This document shows, piece by piece, positions 1 to 12,725 of a DNA stretch of 64,000 nucleotides; the stretch's first letter is position 1, and each line of letters begins with the position of its first letter. A model generated the notes under the pieces. It was not told where the DNA came from and ran no database searches. It saw nothing but the letters and a program-made list of their open reading frames with translations. Origin of the DNA: Hypomesus transpacificus. Taxonomy: Eukaryota > Chordata > Actinopteri > Osmeriformes > Osmeridae. The position numbers and the translations under genes were made by a program. Location of the stretch: positions 10,631,001 through 10,695,000 of the forward strand of contig NC_061072.1 of NCBI RefSeq assembly GCF_021917145.1, read 5' to 3'.

Positions 1-1753
1 CATAAGACCTCAGCTATGCATAAGGCCCAGCTCTGCGACTTCTGGCACCGCAACTCCTACGTCAAACAGCATGTGCTGGAGTCTGAGGTTGAATTAGAGG
101 GGTAGGCGTTAATGTCTCCCTTGACGCTAGGTTAGCCCGTAGAAGAGAACATGAGGTAATACCCGGCGGAGACAAGACGCCATAGCAGATCCAGCCAGTC
201 AGGCCACATCAAATGCAGTGAAGTACCCCTGGCTGCTCTGGGTCAGGGCCCAGCAGAGAGCTGCAGACTGGTGGGGCCAGACAGATGACTTGGAACAGTT
301 GTTTTTGGTCTTTTGGGTTTGTTGTATAGGATGAAGAATCAGGTTTGTGGGTCAAAGAAAGAATATTCAGCAATATCCGGGGACGTCACCTGGTCGGTTT
401 TTTGGTCTTTAGATTGGATCTTGGATGTTTTTGAGATGGTGCACCAGAGAAGAGGGTCATTTTTGTAGTTCTAGAAACTTCTCTTGGGGAGGTAAAACTT
501 TTTTACTTTAGGGAATGTCAGCTAGCTTTGAGACGCGATTTTGGTTACCAGCGGAATCTTCTTTGTTTTTCCTCTGCATAATTTACAAGTCACCATGACT
601 GGAATGTGTTCACAGTTGTTTTCATTGATTCTTTGCCAGTGTGGCTTCTCACTGAGTGTATAGTTGTGTGTGTGTTTGTATGTGTGTGTCTGTGTGCTTA
701 CCCATGTGTACATTTGTTAATGTTTGAAATCCTCTACATTCTGACCATGTATGTCCATGCCTCTCTCTGTTTGCATTGGGTAGGGAAATAAAGTTTGACC
801 ATTGACCAGTCATCTGTCTCACCTTCATAAATCAGTTAGACTGCTATTCTGTACCCCCGATTACCACCAGACTCCCAGTCAGGCAGGCTTGAAGCACAGC
901 AAGGCTGTGGTGAAAGGTGGGGGTTTAGCTATGTGTGGGAAAAGATGGGGGTTGTGGATAGTGGTTACTGTGGTTGGGGGCAAAAGTTTAGCTAAAAAAA
1001 ACACTGATCCATAAAAAACTTGCCTAAGACTTTAATAACCCCCCCATCCACACCATCTTTCGTTATGATATTTCTCTCTCTCCCTCTATCCTTCTCTCCT
1101 TCTCTCTCTAGCTTACCCTTTTTGTCTTTCTTTTTCCTATCTCTCAATACCATATTCCATCTCTCAGTACCATAAACAGCATGCACAGTTTAGAAGGCAG
1201 CCATGATTTCATTGGTCACAAAACAGAACATTGGACTAAGAGGGCGGTGGGGTGCGAGATGTCCCAGCAGGATGTTTGGGTAATCTGTGGACCCAGCTGG
1301 CCAAGCTCAGAGAGCAGGCAGTGATCCCCCTCTGACCTAGGGGTCAGCTGGTATCAGCTGCATTATCCCTCTCAGACGTACAGTAGGTTGGACACGTGTG
1401 TGTGTGTCTGTGTGTAAGTGTGCTTTCATCTGTTGCTTCCCTTTTATTTCTCTCTCTCTCTATCTCTCTCTCTCTCCCTCTCTCTTCCTCAGGGCCGTTG
1501 CATCAACTTCACCAGAGTGAAAGAGGAGGCGGCTGCAGCGAAAGCTGCCCCAAAGGCTCCCAGCCCCACCCCTCCTCCACCTGACTACCGCCCTCTGATC
1601 CAGCCCACCACGCCCCCTCCTCAGACCAGCCTTCCCCCACGGTCTCCACCTGGAAACAACCTTCCCCCAGGACCACCTCCCTCCCGTACCCCCCCTGGAC
1701 CCCCCTGCCCCCCTCCTTCACGCCCCCCACCTTCCCTCAACAACAAGCCGTGA
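1..1753 (+). CDS. 3' end of an unidentified gene, proline-rich C terminus (partial)
   Basis: Two exons are visible. Exon A is 1-87 in frame 1 and contains the residues LCDFWHRNSYVKQHV; it is followed by a weak donor (GAG|GTTGAA). Exon B is 1493-1753, 87 codons including TGA at 1751-1753, preceded by a long CT-rich tract ending in CAG at 1490-1492. Both junctions are phase 0, so the joined frame is open. Exon B starts GRCINFTRVKEE, then an Ala/Lys patch, then about 60 residues of Pro-rich sequence with a PPPPDY stretch (a PPxY-type WW ligand) and several PPGPP/PPSRPP stretches typical of SH3 ligands. It ends NNKP. I do not recognise the family. ADAM cytoplasmic tails and actin-regulator adaptors were considered, but exon A does not fit them. 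The 1.4 kb intron holds (TG)n and CT-rich tracts only. Exon B is well supported; exon A and the splice joining them are less certain. Confidence 0.55.
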
Positions 1754-3703
1754 GACGAGAGAGAGAGATAGGCACCCCACTCCAGTAAGCACAGTCCACC
1801 TTGCCAAAGTGCCAAAGATGCTCCCTTTACAAGTATTTATTGGAGCCTGGGGTGTGGTTGGAAATGTGTGGTTTGTTGCTGGACAGCAAAGTATGTAGTA
1901 ATAGGAGGGAAACAAGATACTATACTGCAATGAACAAATTGTTTTTTTTTATCAACTACTGAGTATCCAATGGTGTTAAGAGGTCAAGGTTACAGTAAAC
2001 CTGCATGTGAATCTCTTTCAGTCCATTTTCAAGGCAGTATGAATTCGATTTTCTCCAGTACTAAGATTCAAATCAGAATCGTCTTAAATCATCAGGTGAC
2101 GTTGGCATGTTATCGGGTGTTGACAAACCATTGAAAATGAAGTTGAATTGGAGCTTTTTGTCATGAATTTTTTGTATGGTATATGAATGCTTAAATGATT
2201 ATTCTGCTGAAATGTCTTTAAAAATCAAGAGAACACAAGGTATCTCCGTCCTCAAATGTCATTGATGTCTCTGCTATGACAACCCCCTCCACTCTTTTTA
2301 GTCTCATACTCAGGATTGAAACACAAGAGGGGTTAAATCTTTCCTCTCGGTACATCTATGTCCCCTGAACAATAAAACAGGGATGAATCTAAACGCAAGG
2401 AGATGTTTGTAGAGATATCACCAACTATTTTGTGGTCGATATCATCGAGGCTTTGGATGTGTCCTTTATTTAGTTCTGATAGAATACAGCCTGCAGGTAT
2501 ATCTTTATCAATATTGGCAATCTGTATCACATAGAATGCAGCTCATAGATAATATTATAGTTGTTTTCCTTTTGTTCATTCTCTTTCCTATCGCTTTTGA
2601 AACAACCAGTCAGGTCATCATCTCTCAAACACATTCCCAAACCTGTACTGTACTATGATGGCATTGTATTGTTTACCTTTTTTTTTACAACTAAATCAAC
2701 GGTCACATTGCAACTGCAGGGCAGTTCACAGCATCTAATTTATTAACCCCCGGGGGCATGACGAGGGTACTTGAAATACGACAAGGTGTCCAACTTCCAA
2801 GACGGACACTGTGCACAAAGTTAGATACACAACTATCCACAAAACTTCATTACCCAGAGTTCCTCAACCCCTATTAGTCTATAGTCCTGCTCTAGTCGAT
2901 ATGTTGTTGGAATGTTACTGATCAGACAGTCAGTAAGGTTCATTGGTCCTTTTCAAACTGTGTAATAACTGTCCGTGACCGTGTAATTACCATGTTGTGT
3001 CAATATGATGTTTTGTCAACGTCATTGTGCCAATGTTGAAATTACTGGAGTAATAACAGTTATTATTGTGACTACACATGGATAGAGCTGAATCATCTGT
3101 TAGCAGTTTGAATGATTTGAAATGATGGTACAGTAAGAGGTTGAGAAACACTGGAGTGCTATTCTACACACAGTGCCTATTTTCTTTCATACTTTTATAC
3201 TCTGTTTGTATATTGTACTTCATTCCATTATGTCTTATACCATAGTGTTACTATTAGTCCCTTTGATGTATTGTAGCACTGCTGAAAGCTATTGATGAGA
3301 AGACGTGCATTTTTTTTGTAATTTTATTAATTGGTTATAGTGAAACACGAATCAAGTTCTAGACAGTATATCAATATGTGATTATTTCACAATCAACAGC
3401 CTTAATTTGTGATATGAACAGATATTTTTTCAGAAGCCCAATTCACCCCAGTAACATACTTTGCAAAGCAACAGTGTCAGATAAACCTCCATTACATTTT
3501 TTCATGTATGTTCCTTTTAACATCCCTGCTTCAGTATGCCCATCACTAGGACATTTCCTGAGCTGTGTTCTGATAAAAAAAAGCTAAAAGATGCATTTAT
3601 GTTTATCCTTGTAATTGTACATTCTATGAAAAGTGGTACTGTTATTATGGAAAGACGTATGCAATGTTTTCTTTTGACTTGCCTTTTAAACAGTTTTAAT
3701 AAA
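1754..3703 (+). other. Probable 3' UTR and polyadenylation signal of the proline-rich gene
   Basis: Non-coding, AT-rich sequence follows the TGA at 1751. A canonical AATAAA at 3698-3703 is followed by a T/G-rich stretch, so the transcript probably ends near 3.72 kb. No conserved ORF or RNA gene is seen inside. Confidence 0.5.
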
Positions 3704-3899
3704 GGTTGACTTCCAAGCTTCTAGCTGAGACTGGATTGTAGTGTGTCTGTACGTGTATGTGACCGTGTGTGTGAGTGTAAAGGAGGTGTGTCTGCCAATG
3801 TTGGAAATATATAGGATGTTGAATTTCCTTTTGCAGCTCCACCTAGTAACGTTGGACAGAGCTAAGGGAGCTCCCTCAAGAATGGTGAACCACACACCC

Positions 3900-3901
<2 letters not shown>

Positions 3902-3935
<34 letters not shown>
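3902..3935. repeat. (CA)n microsatellite
   Basis: About 17 uninterrupted CA dinucleotides lie just beyond the 3' end of the proline-rich gene. Confidence 0.95.
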
Positions 3936-3937
<2 letters not shown>

Positions 3938-4505
3938 AAACAGATGTTTCTATGACCTCTGTATAACCCTAGGTAATAGATAACCCTTGTCGTGTTGTTA
4001 GTGGTCACTTAGATCCAGTTTGTTATTGTCGTGACGGTCACTCCTCATACATCAGAAACAGTGTCATCGTGACTTCAGTTGTCACCAGACAGTATCCTCT
4101 TTTCCATCTAAGCCAACCAGACTTGTATCTGACACATGAGTCGTACTAAAGCAATACAATTTGCCAAGAAGGTGGTGTTCTGCATAATGACAAGTAATTA
4201 CTCCTTAACTAATTACACCCTGATTGGAGATCTACCATGGGATCAGAGAACAGCACTACAGTGAACATATTATTCATGATGGTTGGAGGATATACCGTCA
4301 TCATAACTGAATCTCTTATGTTTTTTACTGTAATGACTTTAAGATGCCCAGAATAGCTGCTATGAGCAGTTCCAGCTGTATAATTGCTGTGTAGTCCATT
4401 TTCCCCTGTCCTTACAGAGGAGATGAGGATGTGGGATAGAAACAGAGAGAAACAGAGAATGAGACCAAAAGAGAGAGGGAAAGAAAGATGGTGAGTTGGG
4501 TGATA

Positions 4506-4511
4506 GATAGA

Positions 4512-4599
<88 letters not shown>
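4506..4599. repeat. (GA)n purine-only tract
   Basis: Roughly 90 nt of nearly pure AG repeat with a few A substitutions. All bases on the + strand are purines, a composition that can form triplex (H-DNA). Open frames across it (Arg-Glu or Leu-Ser repeats) are artefacts. Confidence 0.95.
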
Positions 4600-4600
<1 letters not shown>

Positions 4601-4901
4601 ACAGGGCTGCTCCCTTTATAAGAGAGGGGGAGAGATCGAGCTTTCCTCTTTTTCTCCTCTCCTTCCATCCATCTCTCCTTCCATCTATCTCTCCTTCCCT
4701 CTTTTCTCCTCTCCCAGGGGAGAACACATGGTCGATAAGGGATGTGAGGTTTTGGACCCAGCTCTCCTGCCCAGATACCATCAGCTCCTCCTCCAGCTCT
4801 ATCAGCATAAATCACAACCCAGAACCACATAGTCCTCCATGCAGACACACCGAACCGCTTACTGTTGTTCTACAGCTGTACTCGCTGTGGCTGGTGAGAG
4901 A

Positions 4902-4904
<3 letters not shown>

Positions 4905-4978
<74 letters not shown>

Positions 4979-4991
4979 GGGGGGGGGGAGA
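4905..4991. repeat. Second (GA)n tract ending in a G run
   Basis: Imperfect GA repeat with occasional C and T interruptions. It ends in about ten consecutive G, about 310 bp from the first GA block. Confidence 0.9.
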
Positions 4992-6382
4992 GTAAAACAT
5001 AGACCAACTCCGATCTCTGTCTGTGACTTTACAATATGTCTGTCTTAATTGTTGCAACACTATATCCAGGACCAACAGTGCAGGCCTTGGGATTCTACCT
5101 CTTAAAACCAGAGGCTTTTACAGCAGCAGGATACTGATTTATAAGGCTGCTACGATGTGTAGTAAAATACTCCATCAAACTATCATGTACTGTTTATTAG
5201 ACCAGCATCCACAAATAGTGCTTTTCCCATGGAGTATCTGTGGTGTACGTTCAACTCCCTTCTCTTTCTTTCTCTTTCTCTTTTCATTCGCTCTTACAGT
5301 TTTTCCTTTTCCTGACAGTGTCCACAACAACAATTCCCATTTCCTGTGTTTTGCCTGATTACAGTTTTCTATGAGACAGGGTTTTCTTTCTTGTCTCATT
5401 TCAACCATAATGACCAAGTGGCGCTGTGTTGAAACAGCAGGGAACTGTGGGAAATAACCGTCTGGATTGCACTTCTCTGCATCTTCCCTCCCCTAGCCTC
5501 TCCACCTTTCCTTTTTTCTTCCCCTCCATCTCTGTTTGTCATCTCTCACCACCACCACCACCTCCTCCTCCCAGGTGTATCTTCCCCTCTTCCCTCTCAC
5601 CTTCTCCCTCTTCCCCCGTTCCTCCCCCCCCCCCCCCCCCTCCTCTCTCTTCTGCGGTCTAAGAGCAGTCAGACCAGTAAATTCCCTGGCCTTCTGTTTA
5701 TGCAAAGAGAAAACCACGTACATGAGCAGTCAGTGAAAAAACCAGGCCCAGAGGAATGTGCTGATGGCTGGGGTTTCATCTGGATCTCACATTACAACCC
5801 AGACTGAACCTCCCTGACCCACTCTCCTAACTTTCTTAAACCTAACAGTCCTAAACACTCCTGCTTTATGCCTCTTCCCTCTTCCCTCATTCTTCTACGT
5901 GCTGTTTTCAGCCTGCTGCATCTTGTTTCCTTCACCTGCCTCCTGTCCCCCCCGTCATGCTTCATTCTCCATGGCTCCTGTATCCCTGTCCTATGTCCCT
6001 TGCTTCCTGCCTCCTTCCTCCTGCCTCCTTTTCATCCAGTTCTGTCTCAAGCTTCTTGTCTCCTGTCTGTGTCGTCCTACCCCCTACATTCTGCCTCCTG
6101 TCCCCGCGCGCCCTTGTCTCCTAACTCCTGCCTCCTAAATCATGCTTTCTGGTAATTCCCTAAATCATGACCCCTCATCTTCCTCCCATTATGCCTCTCT
6201 GTCCTCTCCTCCCTGCCCTGCTAAGCTAGTATTGTCATCATGCCTTTATTTGGTTGTTCTGGTATCCAGGGCAACTGGAAAGTCCAAACAGTGGGATGGA
6301 AAGCTGTCTTGTAAGCAGAGCAGGGAACTGTAGGTCGTACTTAGACCCTGCATGCTTAACACACCCAATATTCTGCTTATCT

Positions 6383-6467
6383 CCTAGGTCTGCTAGCAGG
6401 GTCACCTAGGTCTGCTAGCAGGGTCACCTAGGTCTGCTAGCAGGGTCACCTAGGTCTGCTAGCAGGG
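6383..6467. repeat. Four-copy 22-bp tandem repeat
   Basis: Nearly four perfect copies of a 22-bp unit. Each unit carries two hexameric palindromes, CCTAGG and GCTAGC, separated by TCT. The copies are identical, indicating recent expansion. Confidence 0.9.
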
Positions 6468-8533
6468 AACCGAATGTTTGGAGAGGATCCTGTTTCATGT
6501 CAGATGTTCAGAGACCTCACTTGCTGGGAGAATTAATACTTAAAAAAGTGTTTGGTTGGTCCATCAGGTTGTGTTGTTACTTTGATCCAATTCCACCAGA
6601 CCTTGGAGCAGCTTCTTATTTACTAAGAACTAATTGGCTTTGCTCACCCTTGAAAAAAACAAATTTAATGTCAAAAGTCCCCTTATTTTAAGTGCATGTG
6701 TATGTGTGGGTGTGTGTGTCTATGTGTGTGTGTGCATGTGATTGTGTGCGTGAGAAAGAAGACTATGTTTGAGCAACATCTTCTAAGGTAACAATACCAG
6801 GAAGGGAACTTGTCTGGTGTTCAACACACATGAACTTATTCAACTAGATTTAATAACCACCACTCCAGAGTTACAGAGGGGACAGAGTCAGGGAGGACCA
6901 ATGGTTCATGAGAAGATGTATGAATACCACTGGATACGAATGTTTCTGCATTGGTTCTAAAACTGGCAGTTAGGTGAGATTCTGAAGATTCAGGGTTGGA
7001 AACACGGTCCCTTCCCTAAGATTAGTTAGAATGCATGTAGAATGTCCTGGATGCAAGATGAGAAGGCCTGCTTGTTCATCCGTTTCAATTGAGATTTTCC
7101 AGTCAGGGAGGTTGTGCTGTACATACTGTATTGCGTCAAGGTTTACTCAGCTTCAAGTCCAGCAGTGGAAGGTAAGAACTCCGCTCTGCCCTGCTCTGAA
7201 TAGAATCACAGTTATGTGATGCAAACGTGGCAAAGCCCCCTCCACCGTTGCCCTCAGCCCTCTTTCCCCTCCCTTCCCCACTCTCCCCCTCCGTATCCCA
7301 CTCTTTCTACTCCCCCTGTCTCCAGTGCTCACTTCCTCCCTCCTGTGCTGCCCAAGCCAAGCCAACCTCGGGGGCTCTGGGGGCGACTTGTGTGGCACAG
7401 ACCGATGCTCACTGTGTCACTGGAATGGAAGCAAAACAGGCTGACCCCTGCTGGTGAGAGGAAGAGGTGCACCACCACAAACCATGTCTTGCACATTAAG
7501 ATTCAGTTTTTCCCATTTTCAAATTGAACATTAAAACAACAGTCTATAACTTTGAAACTAGCCTGGATCTTAGAAACCCTTTCAGAGAGTACTGAGATGA
7601 AGTGAGACTGAGGCTTGGCTTCATTTGTGCGCAGAAAGAGGGGGGGGGGGGTGAGGAGGGCAGACATAGATACTTTAAGGGAGACATGACACATGCAGGG
7701 TAAAGTCAATGGAGGGACAAGCAGCAGCTGCCTGCCAGGAGTGTCTGGAAAGCTCCTCTATTGAGTGTAGTGACTCAAACTGTCATCAGGTGTTCAGTCA
7801 ACCAGGGATTTGAGTGAAGGAGAAAAATGAAAAGAGAGAGAAGAAGAGAAAGAGAGAGGGAGGGACGGAGAAGCGGGAGAAAACAGAGTGTGTCTGCAGT
7901 GAAACGATGGACAATTCCTTTTGTGTTCTTTGAGAAAAACAACTGACGGAATGGAGGGCATGCTATGATTGCAATGAATCAATACACACACACACAAAAC
8001 TTGAATGTGACATTTCTTGGCTTAACTAAACCTTGCTCTTGTGGATGCATTTTAACAGGCTAAAATCTAACATTTGTAGAGAGGCATTGACCATCAGCTC
8101 ACAGACATTCAACGGGATGAAGCGAGCATGAGAAAAGGTGAGCAGGATGATCTTGCATCTCAACACCTTGCATCCATTGCATCAAGTAATTGGAGCCACA
8201 GCCTTCCTGCTTGGTTGGAACTCGAACGTACCGGCCAGAGGCGGACACAGGACACAGACTCAGGACACAGATACATCTGTGCCGACCAGCCTTCATGCAC
8301 AGGTCACTGGCGCTTGTCCAGCTGTCACAGTGTCACAGTGACGTCAGCTCGGCCCATGTTGGTCGTCCCACAGTTCATCAGGTTCCTGCCTGCTTTGTTT
8401 ACGCCTGCGAAAGCCAGTGTCAGCACCAGGTGAGCGTTAGGTAAGTAGATGAGTGGGCTGATCGTCAGGTGAGCAACCCAGACGGCTCGCCAACAGATTA
8501 GTATTAAAACCCCCCTTCTGAATTTGGCTCGCT

Positions 8534-8696
8534 CACAGACACACACACAGACACGCACACACACACAGAGACACACATATACACACACACAGAGACACAG
8601 ACACACACAGAGACACACACACAGACACACACATATACACACACACGCACACACACACACACATTGACACACACACAGAGACACACACAGACACAC
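8534..8696. repeat. Imperfect (AC)n / ACACAG array
   Basis: About 160 nt of ACAC interrupted by AGAC and ATAT variants. Long Cys-Val open frames on the - strand come from this repeat. Confidence 0.9.
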
Positions 8697-9680
8697 CGCC
8701 CACCACCCCACACCCACACAGTGGAAGGTCACCTGGCTGGCTGAGAGGATTGCTTGGTTTTGTCTATTCTGGTCAGAGCTTTCTGTTATTCTGGACAAAG
8801 AGCTGCTCAGTTAGCAAAAGATCCGGTGTCTCTGGGAATACTCCACCCTCCTCCCTGCCCCACCACCCACTACCTATCCTGGCCGCTCTGACCCGGAGTG
8901 CTCCGTGAAGGCCAGTTCCCTCACCTCTCTTTGCTTTCACACACTTCTTATTTTTTACTGAAAACGAGCTGCACTGCAGATTAGAATTAAGGATTAGAAT
9001 GTTGAGGGGGAATGTTAAGAAGGGTAATTTCAGAACGGAGGCATGAGGGGTCACCATTACTATAAAGTACCTCTCCTTTGTTATGACCCTAAACTTACAG
9101 TAAGTCTTGTTCAACACGCAAGCTGTTTGTCCCACAAGTCTATCAGAGGAAGCTGAGTAATGTGTTTCTGAGAAATTGAGTCATTTCAGAAATCATTTCT
9201 TAAGTGGAAGTTTGGAAATTTACGGTGAGAAGATTTTCACACACACACACACACACCCACACACAAGTTCAATCCAACTGGATCGTCCTGCTATAATGTA
9301 CCTGTGCATGTGTGTAGTAAGGGTCATTCTGGCTGTGCAGTGCTTTATACTGCAGAGGAAGCTGTCCTCTCAGTCACCCAGTGGACTGTATTTGGTTAGA
9401 GAATGGAAGTGGATGAGAGAAAGAGAAATGAAGAGAAAGAAGTCTTCATCAACCTTTTTCCAGAAACGTAGCACTCGTCCTCCCAACACTTCACATGGAG
9501 CTGTGTGAACTAAGGAGGTACGTTTAGGTCATACCGCCACTCTGTGGACGCAGACTGCAATCACAGGAAAGTAAAGGAGTTGTTTTATATCCAGAGGGTG
9601 GCAGTATCGTCTACAATATCCACCACATCTTAAAAGGTCTTCAAAGAACCAAAGAAATTACTAAATTGTTCTCGAATAGT

Positions 9681-12600
9681 TTTATTTGACAGTTAAAAAC
9701 AAGGTTGAAAATGAAATCAGCATATAAATTTAGACATCACTTGTAAAATAAATTGTAGGCATATTTAATTATCAGAAATCTCAATATAATAATCACGTAT
9801 TTATTTTCCAAAATGACTAAATATACAGATCTTTATACATGTATACCCCTGGGGACGTTCATCAAAGACACATTTGCATGTTTTTCTTCCGAGTCGCCCG
9901 TTGGGCAGAGGAAGCTTCCTCAACCGACCTTGTTGAAAACGCTTTATTAATCTGCAATGGCTTCTGGGTATGTTGAAGTTAGAGGGAAAAGCAGTATAGT
10001 GTCCTTTAGTCATCTTCAGAAGAAAAGAAAACCCTAGAATAAATATCCACGGCCTTATGGCTTTTTGTACCAAGGTTACGTCCATGGCAGGTCTGTCCGG
10101 AGAGCCCATATCAGTACCTTGAATATAACTGATATGATGATGGACAGAGAAAGAGAGCATTCACACAACATGACAATTCCCCACTGCAAAAAGCTGAACA
10201 ATTGTCATACAGACTCTACATTTACATACAGGCACACACACTTTGAACAAGATGAACAAAAACACAGGTGAGACTTGAGTTCCCTTATACAGACCACATC
10301 AGGCTGACCATCCCTCCTCCTGATACTGTGTCCTAACTCACGCTCCGCAAGGACGGGTGTTCTCCCCCGGCGACAAAGGCTGGCTAACAGTAGGCCTATG
10401 GCCTTGTCAGCTCCATTTCTACAGTATGTGATTCAATACAGGCTGGGGAGTGGGGAAGTGCACAGTCCAGGAATCAGGGTGGTGAACTGGGATGGAGCCA
10501 GAGTCTAGCCTCCCATCTCTCGTATTGATTAGAATAATGTGGCTATTTTTATACCAGACTCCAGTATCACTAAAACATACCCCAAGACACTTCCTAAAAC
10601 AAAACCACTGTCCAATTAAATGTTTTGTGAGGGGTGATGACACTTTCTAAATATACCAAAATAGAGAAAGACTATAAACTGACATAGAAAACAGTTGAAA
10701 GATGTGATTGTCCTGGACAGGAATATAGTTTTGCAGTTCTAGCTTATAGAGAATAGTCATAACTAACGCAATCAGAAATATGGAGTTAAAAACAATTATG
10801 AGGTCTATTTTGTATTGCACATACATAGCAGTTGAGAGAAATAAGTATTCAAGTCTGTTTTTTTCTTTTCAGAAACAAATATTTCCACAACATGATTTTG
10901 CTGAATACAATTTGTTTTTCTAATAACCTACACAGGCAACAGACAACGAGGACTGCAGAAGGGCTGACATCAAAGTAATGTGAGGAAGATGCGTTCTCAA
11001 CAGCAGAGCAAATATCTTTTGATGTGATTCTGGACCATGGTGTCGGATTGCAACTCGAAAGTAATGAGTTTAGACCAGAACACTCCTGGTCTCGACCCCA
11101 GTCATATCTGGTTTTCTATGCGTCTGCAGCCTCTCATATAATAGAGTTGAATGTGAAACAGCAAGGTGGACAGAGCGGCGTCTCTGTGTGTGTGCCCTTC
11201 TTTGTCCGCCTCTCACTACCTGGACTGCAGGTGATGAGGGAGAAGAGAGGACCTGCTACCTCACAGAGATCACAACTGCAAACATGACCCTGCTCTCCTG
11301 TCATCTCCTTGATTACAACAGAACAAGAGACTGAGGGGGAGGGAGGGAGGGAGAAGGGCGAGAGAGCTCCTTTGAGAGGTATTTCGGATGTGAATGAAAC
11401 ATTCTTGCACCTATGAGTACAGTTAAGTTTTATCAGAGATTGATTAAAAGGGACAACTCTTCCCTCAAACTCTGAGCTTCACATGTAAATGTGGAAACAT
11501 TTATGTCAAAAGGATGTTGGGCATATACAACACACTGTACGCTGCATACAGAACTAGATAGGGCTGAGGAACATAGGAGCAGGCCAAAGTATGACTGAAA
11601 GCATTTCCTCTGCCTTGAGGAAGTCTGCCCGGAGTGTTAGGTGGAGTTGTGGGTGGAGTTGGCATTTTTCTATCATGCGTTACATTGTGTCAGGCATGAA
11701 CAATCAAGCACCAACGTGAAAATTGGCCATAATTCCAAATGGTATTTCTTGTACAATAGCAGGACACCGCAGGATGTGACCACAGGAATGACGAACACCA
11801 CCAGTAAAACATCTTCAACAAACTGGTAGAGACAGATAGACCATTATGAAAGGCAGCGGCAGAGTTTGCATTGACCCATTATTTATATTTCTATTATCAG
11901 TGGCTTCCTGAATCTAGTGACAGAAGGCGGAGCAGTAAAACTAGCGTTTCCAGGGATTCCATTTAGTCTGTTTTTCTGTCGTTGAAAGGCACACAAACTA
12001 CCACGCAAGTATAATAAAATTGAGTGTGCAAAAAAGCTTGGTTGAGATTCTCTCTACAAAACAAAGAAAGAAAAGAGATAAGAGAAAGAGAGAGAGAAAA
12101 ACAAAGAGTTATCCGCCTCAAGGGAGAAAGTCGTCTCTCCTCCCCTCTCCCCAGTCCTCGGGGTCAAAAGGCGTCCCAGTGCAGAGTCCAGGAACATAGA
12201 TGTGCTTAACAACCAACGCATAAGACTCTGCCAGAGATCCTTCTATTGGCACTTAGTTAGCTAGTTAACATCAGTGCAGACAGAAGAGCAGGGGGAGGCA
12301 GGAGGGCGGCAGATTCCCGCTGGCCCTAGTCCAATCAGAAAGGAGATCTGTTATGATTTGGGTTTGTAAATTTGAAAGGGGATGGGGTTGAGGGTGAGGG
12401 GTTGCAGTCCCAACCTGAAGAAATGCAGAATTCCCCCTCTAAAAAAACACTCACTTGGCTGTTCCATAGGCCAACCAATTACTTGAACAGCCAGAGAACC
12501 GATCGGTTACAGTTACATATGGACACGCTTTAATTGTTCAGTTGGACACTTGAATAAAAAGCAGCACATTGGAGTTGCTCCCTTATAAGTGTTGTTCATT

Positions 12601-12725
12601 TAGTTATAGATTTACAAAAAGAAGAAACAAAGAGTCTCTTCTTCAAGAACCACATGAATACAAATGTATTATCCTGGGTTTGCTCGGACCCCACCCCCTC
12701 CACCCCTCCTTTCCTCCTCCGGGGC
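9681..12725 (-). other. ubtd1: Probable long 3' UTR of ubtd1
   Basis: About 3 kb lies downstream (- strand) of the ubtd1 stop codon. The sequence is AT-rich and non-repetitive over most of its length, and AATAAA on the - strand is present at 9681-9686 and 9800-9805. No other coding exon is seen. The UTR extent is inferred from position and polyadenylation signals only; part of this stretch could be intergenic. Confidence 0.4.

Larger units (their letters stand above)
3720..9660. other. Gene-free spacer rich in simple repeats
   Basis: No exon with family similarity was found on either strand. Contents: (CA)n at 3902-3935; two (GA)n blocks near 4.5 and 4.9 kb; a run of 17 C at 5624-5640; CT-rich stretches at 5.4-6.1 kb; a four-copy 22-bp repeat at 6383-6467; an imperfect (AC)n block at 8534-8696; and (AC)n at 9239-9264. 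The open frames here are short or come from the repeats. A perfect palindromic CRE (TGACGTCA) lies at 8339-8346 with no gene obviously attached. Confidence 0.6.

Noticed and set aside
4209..4848. 199- and 162-codon - strand open frames near 4.5 kb
   Set aside because: The central Ser/Leu run is the translation of the (GA)n tract; the flanks show no family similarity or splice pattern.
8325..8798. 157-codon Cys/Val-rich - strand open frame
   Set aside because: Product of the (AC)n array; no homology and low-complexity codons.
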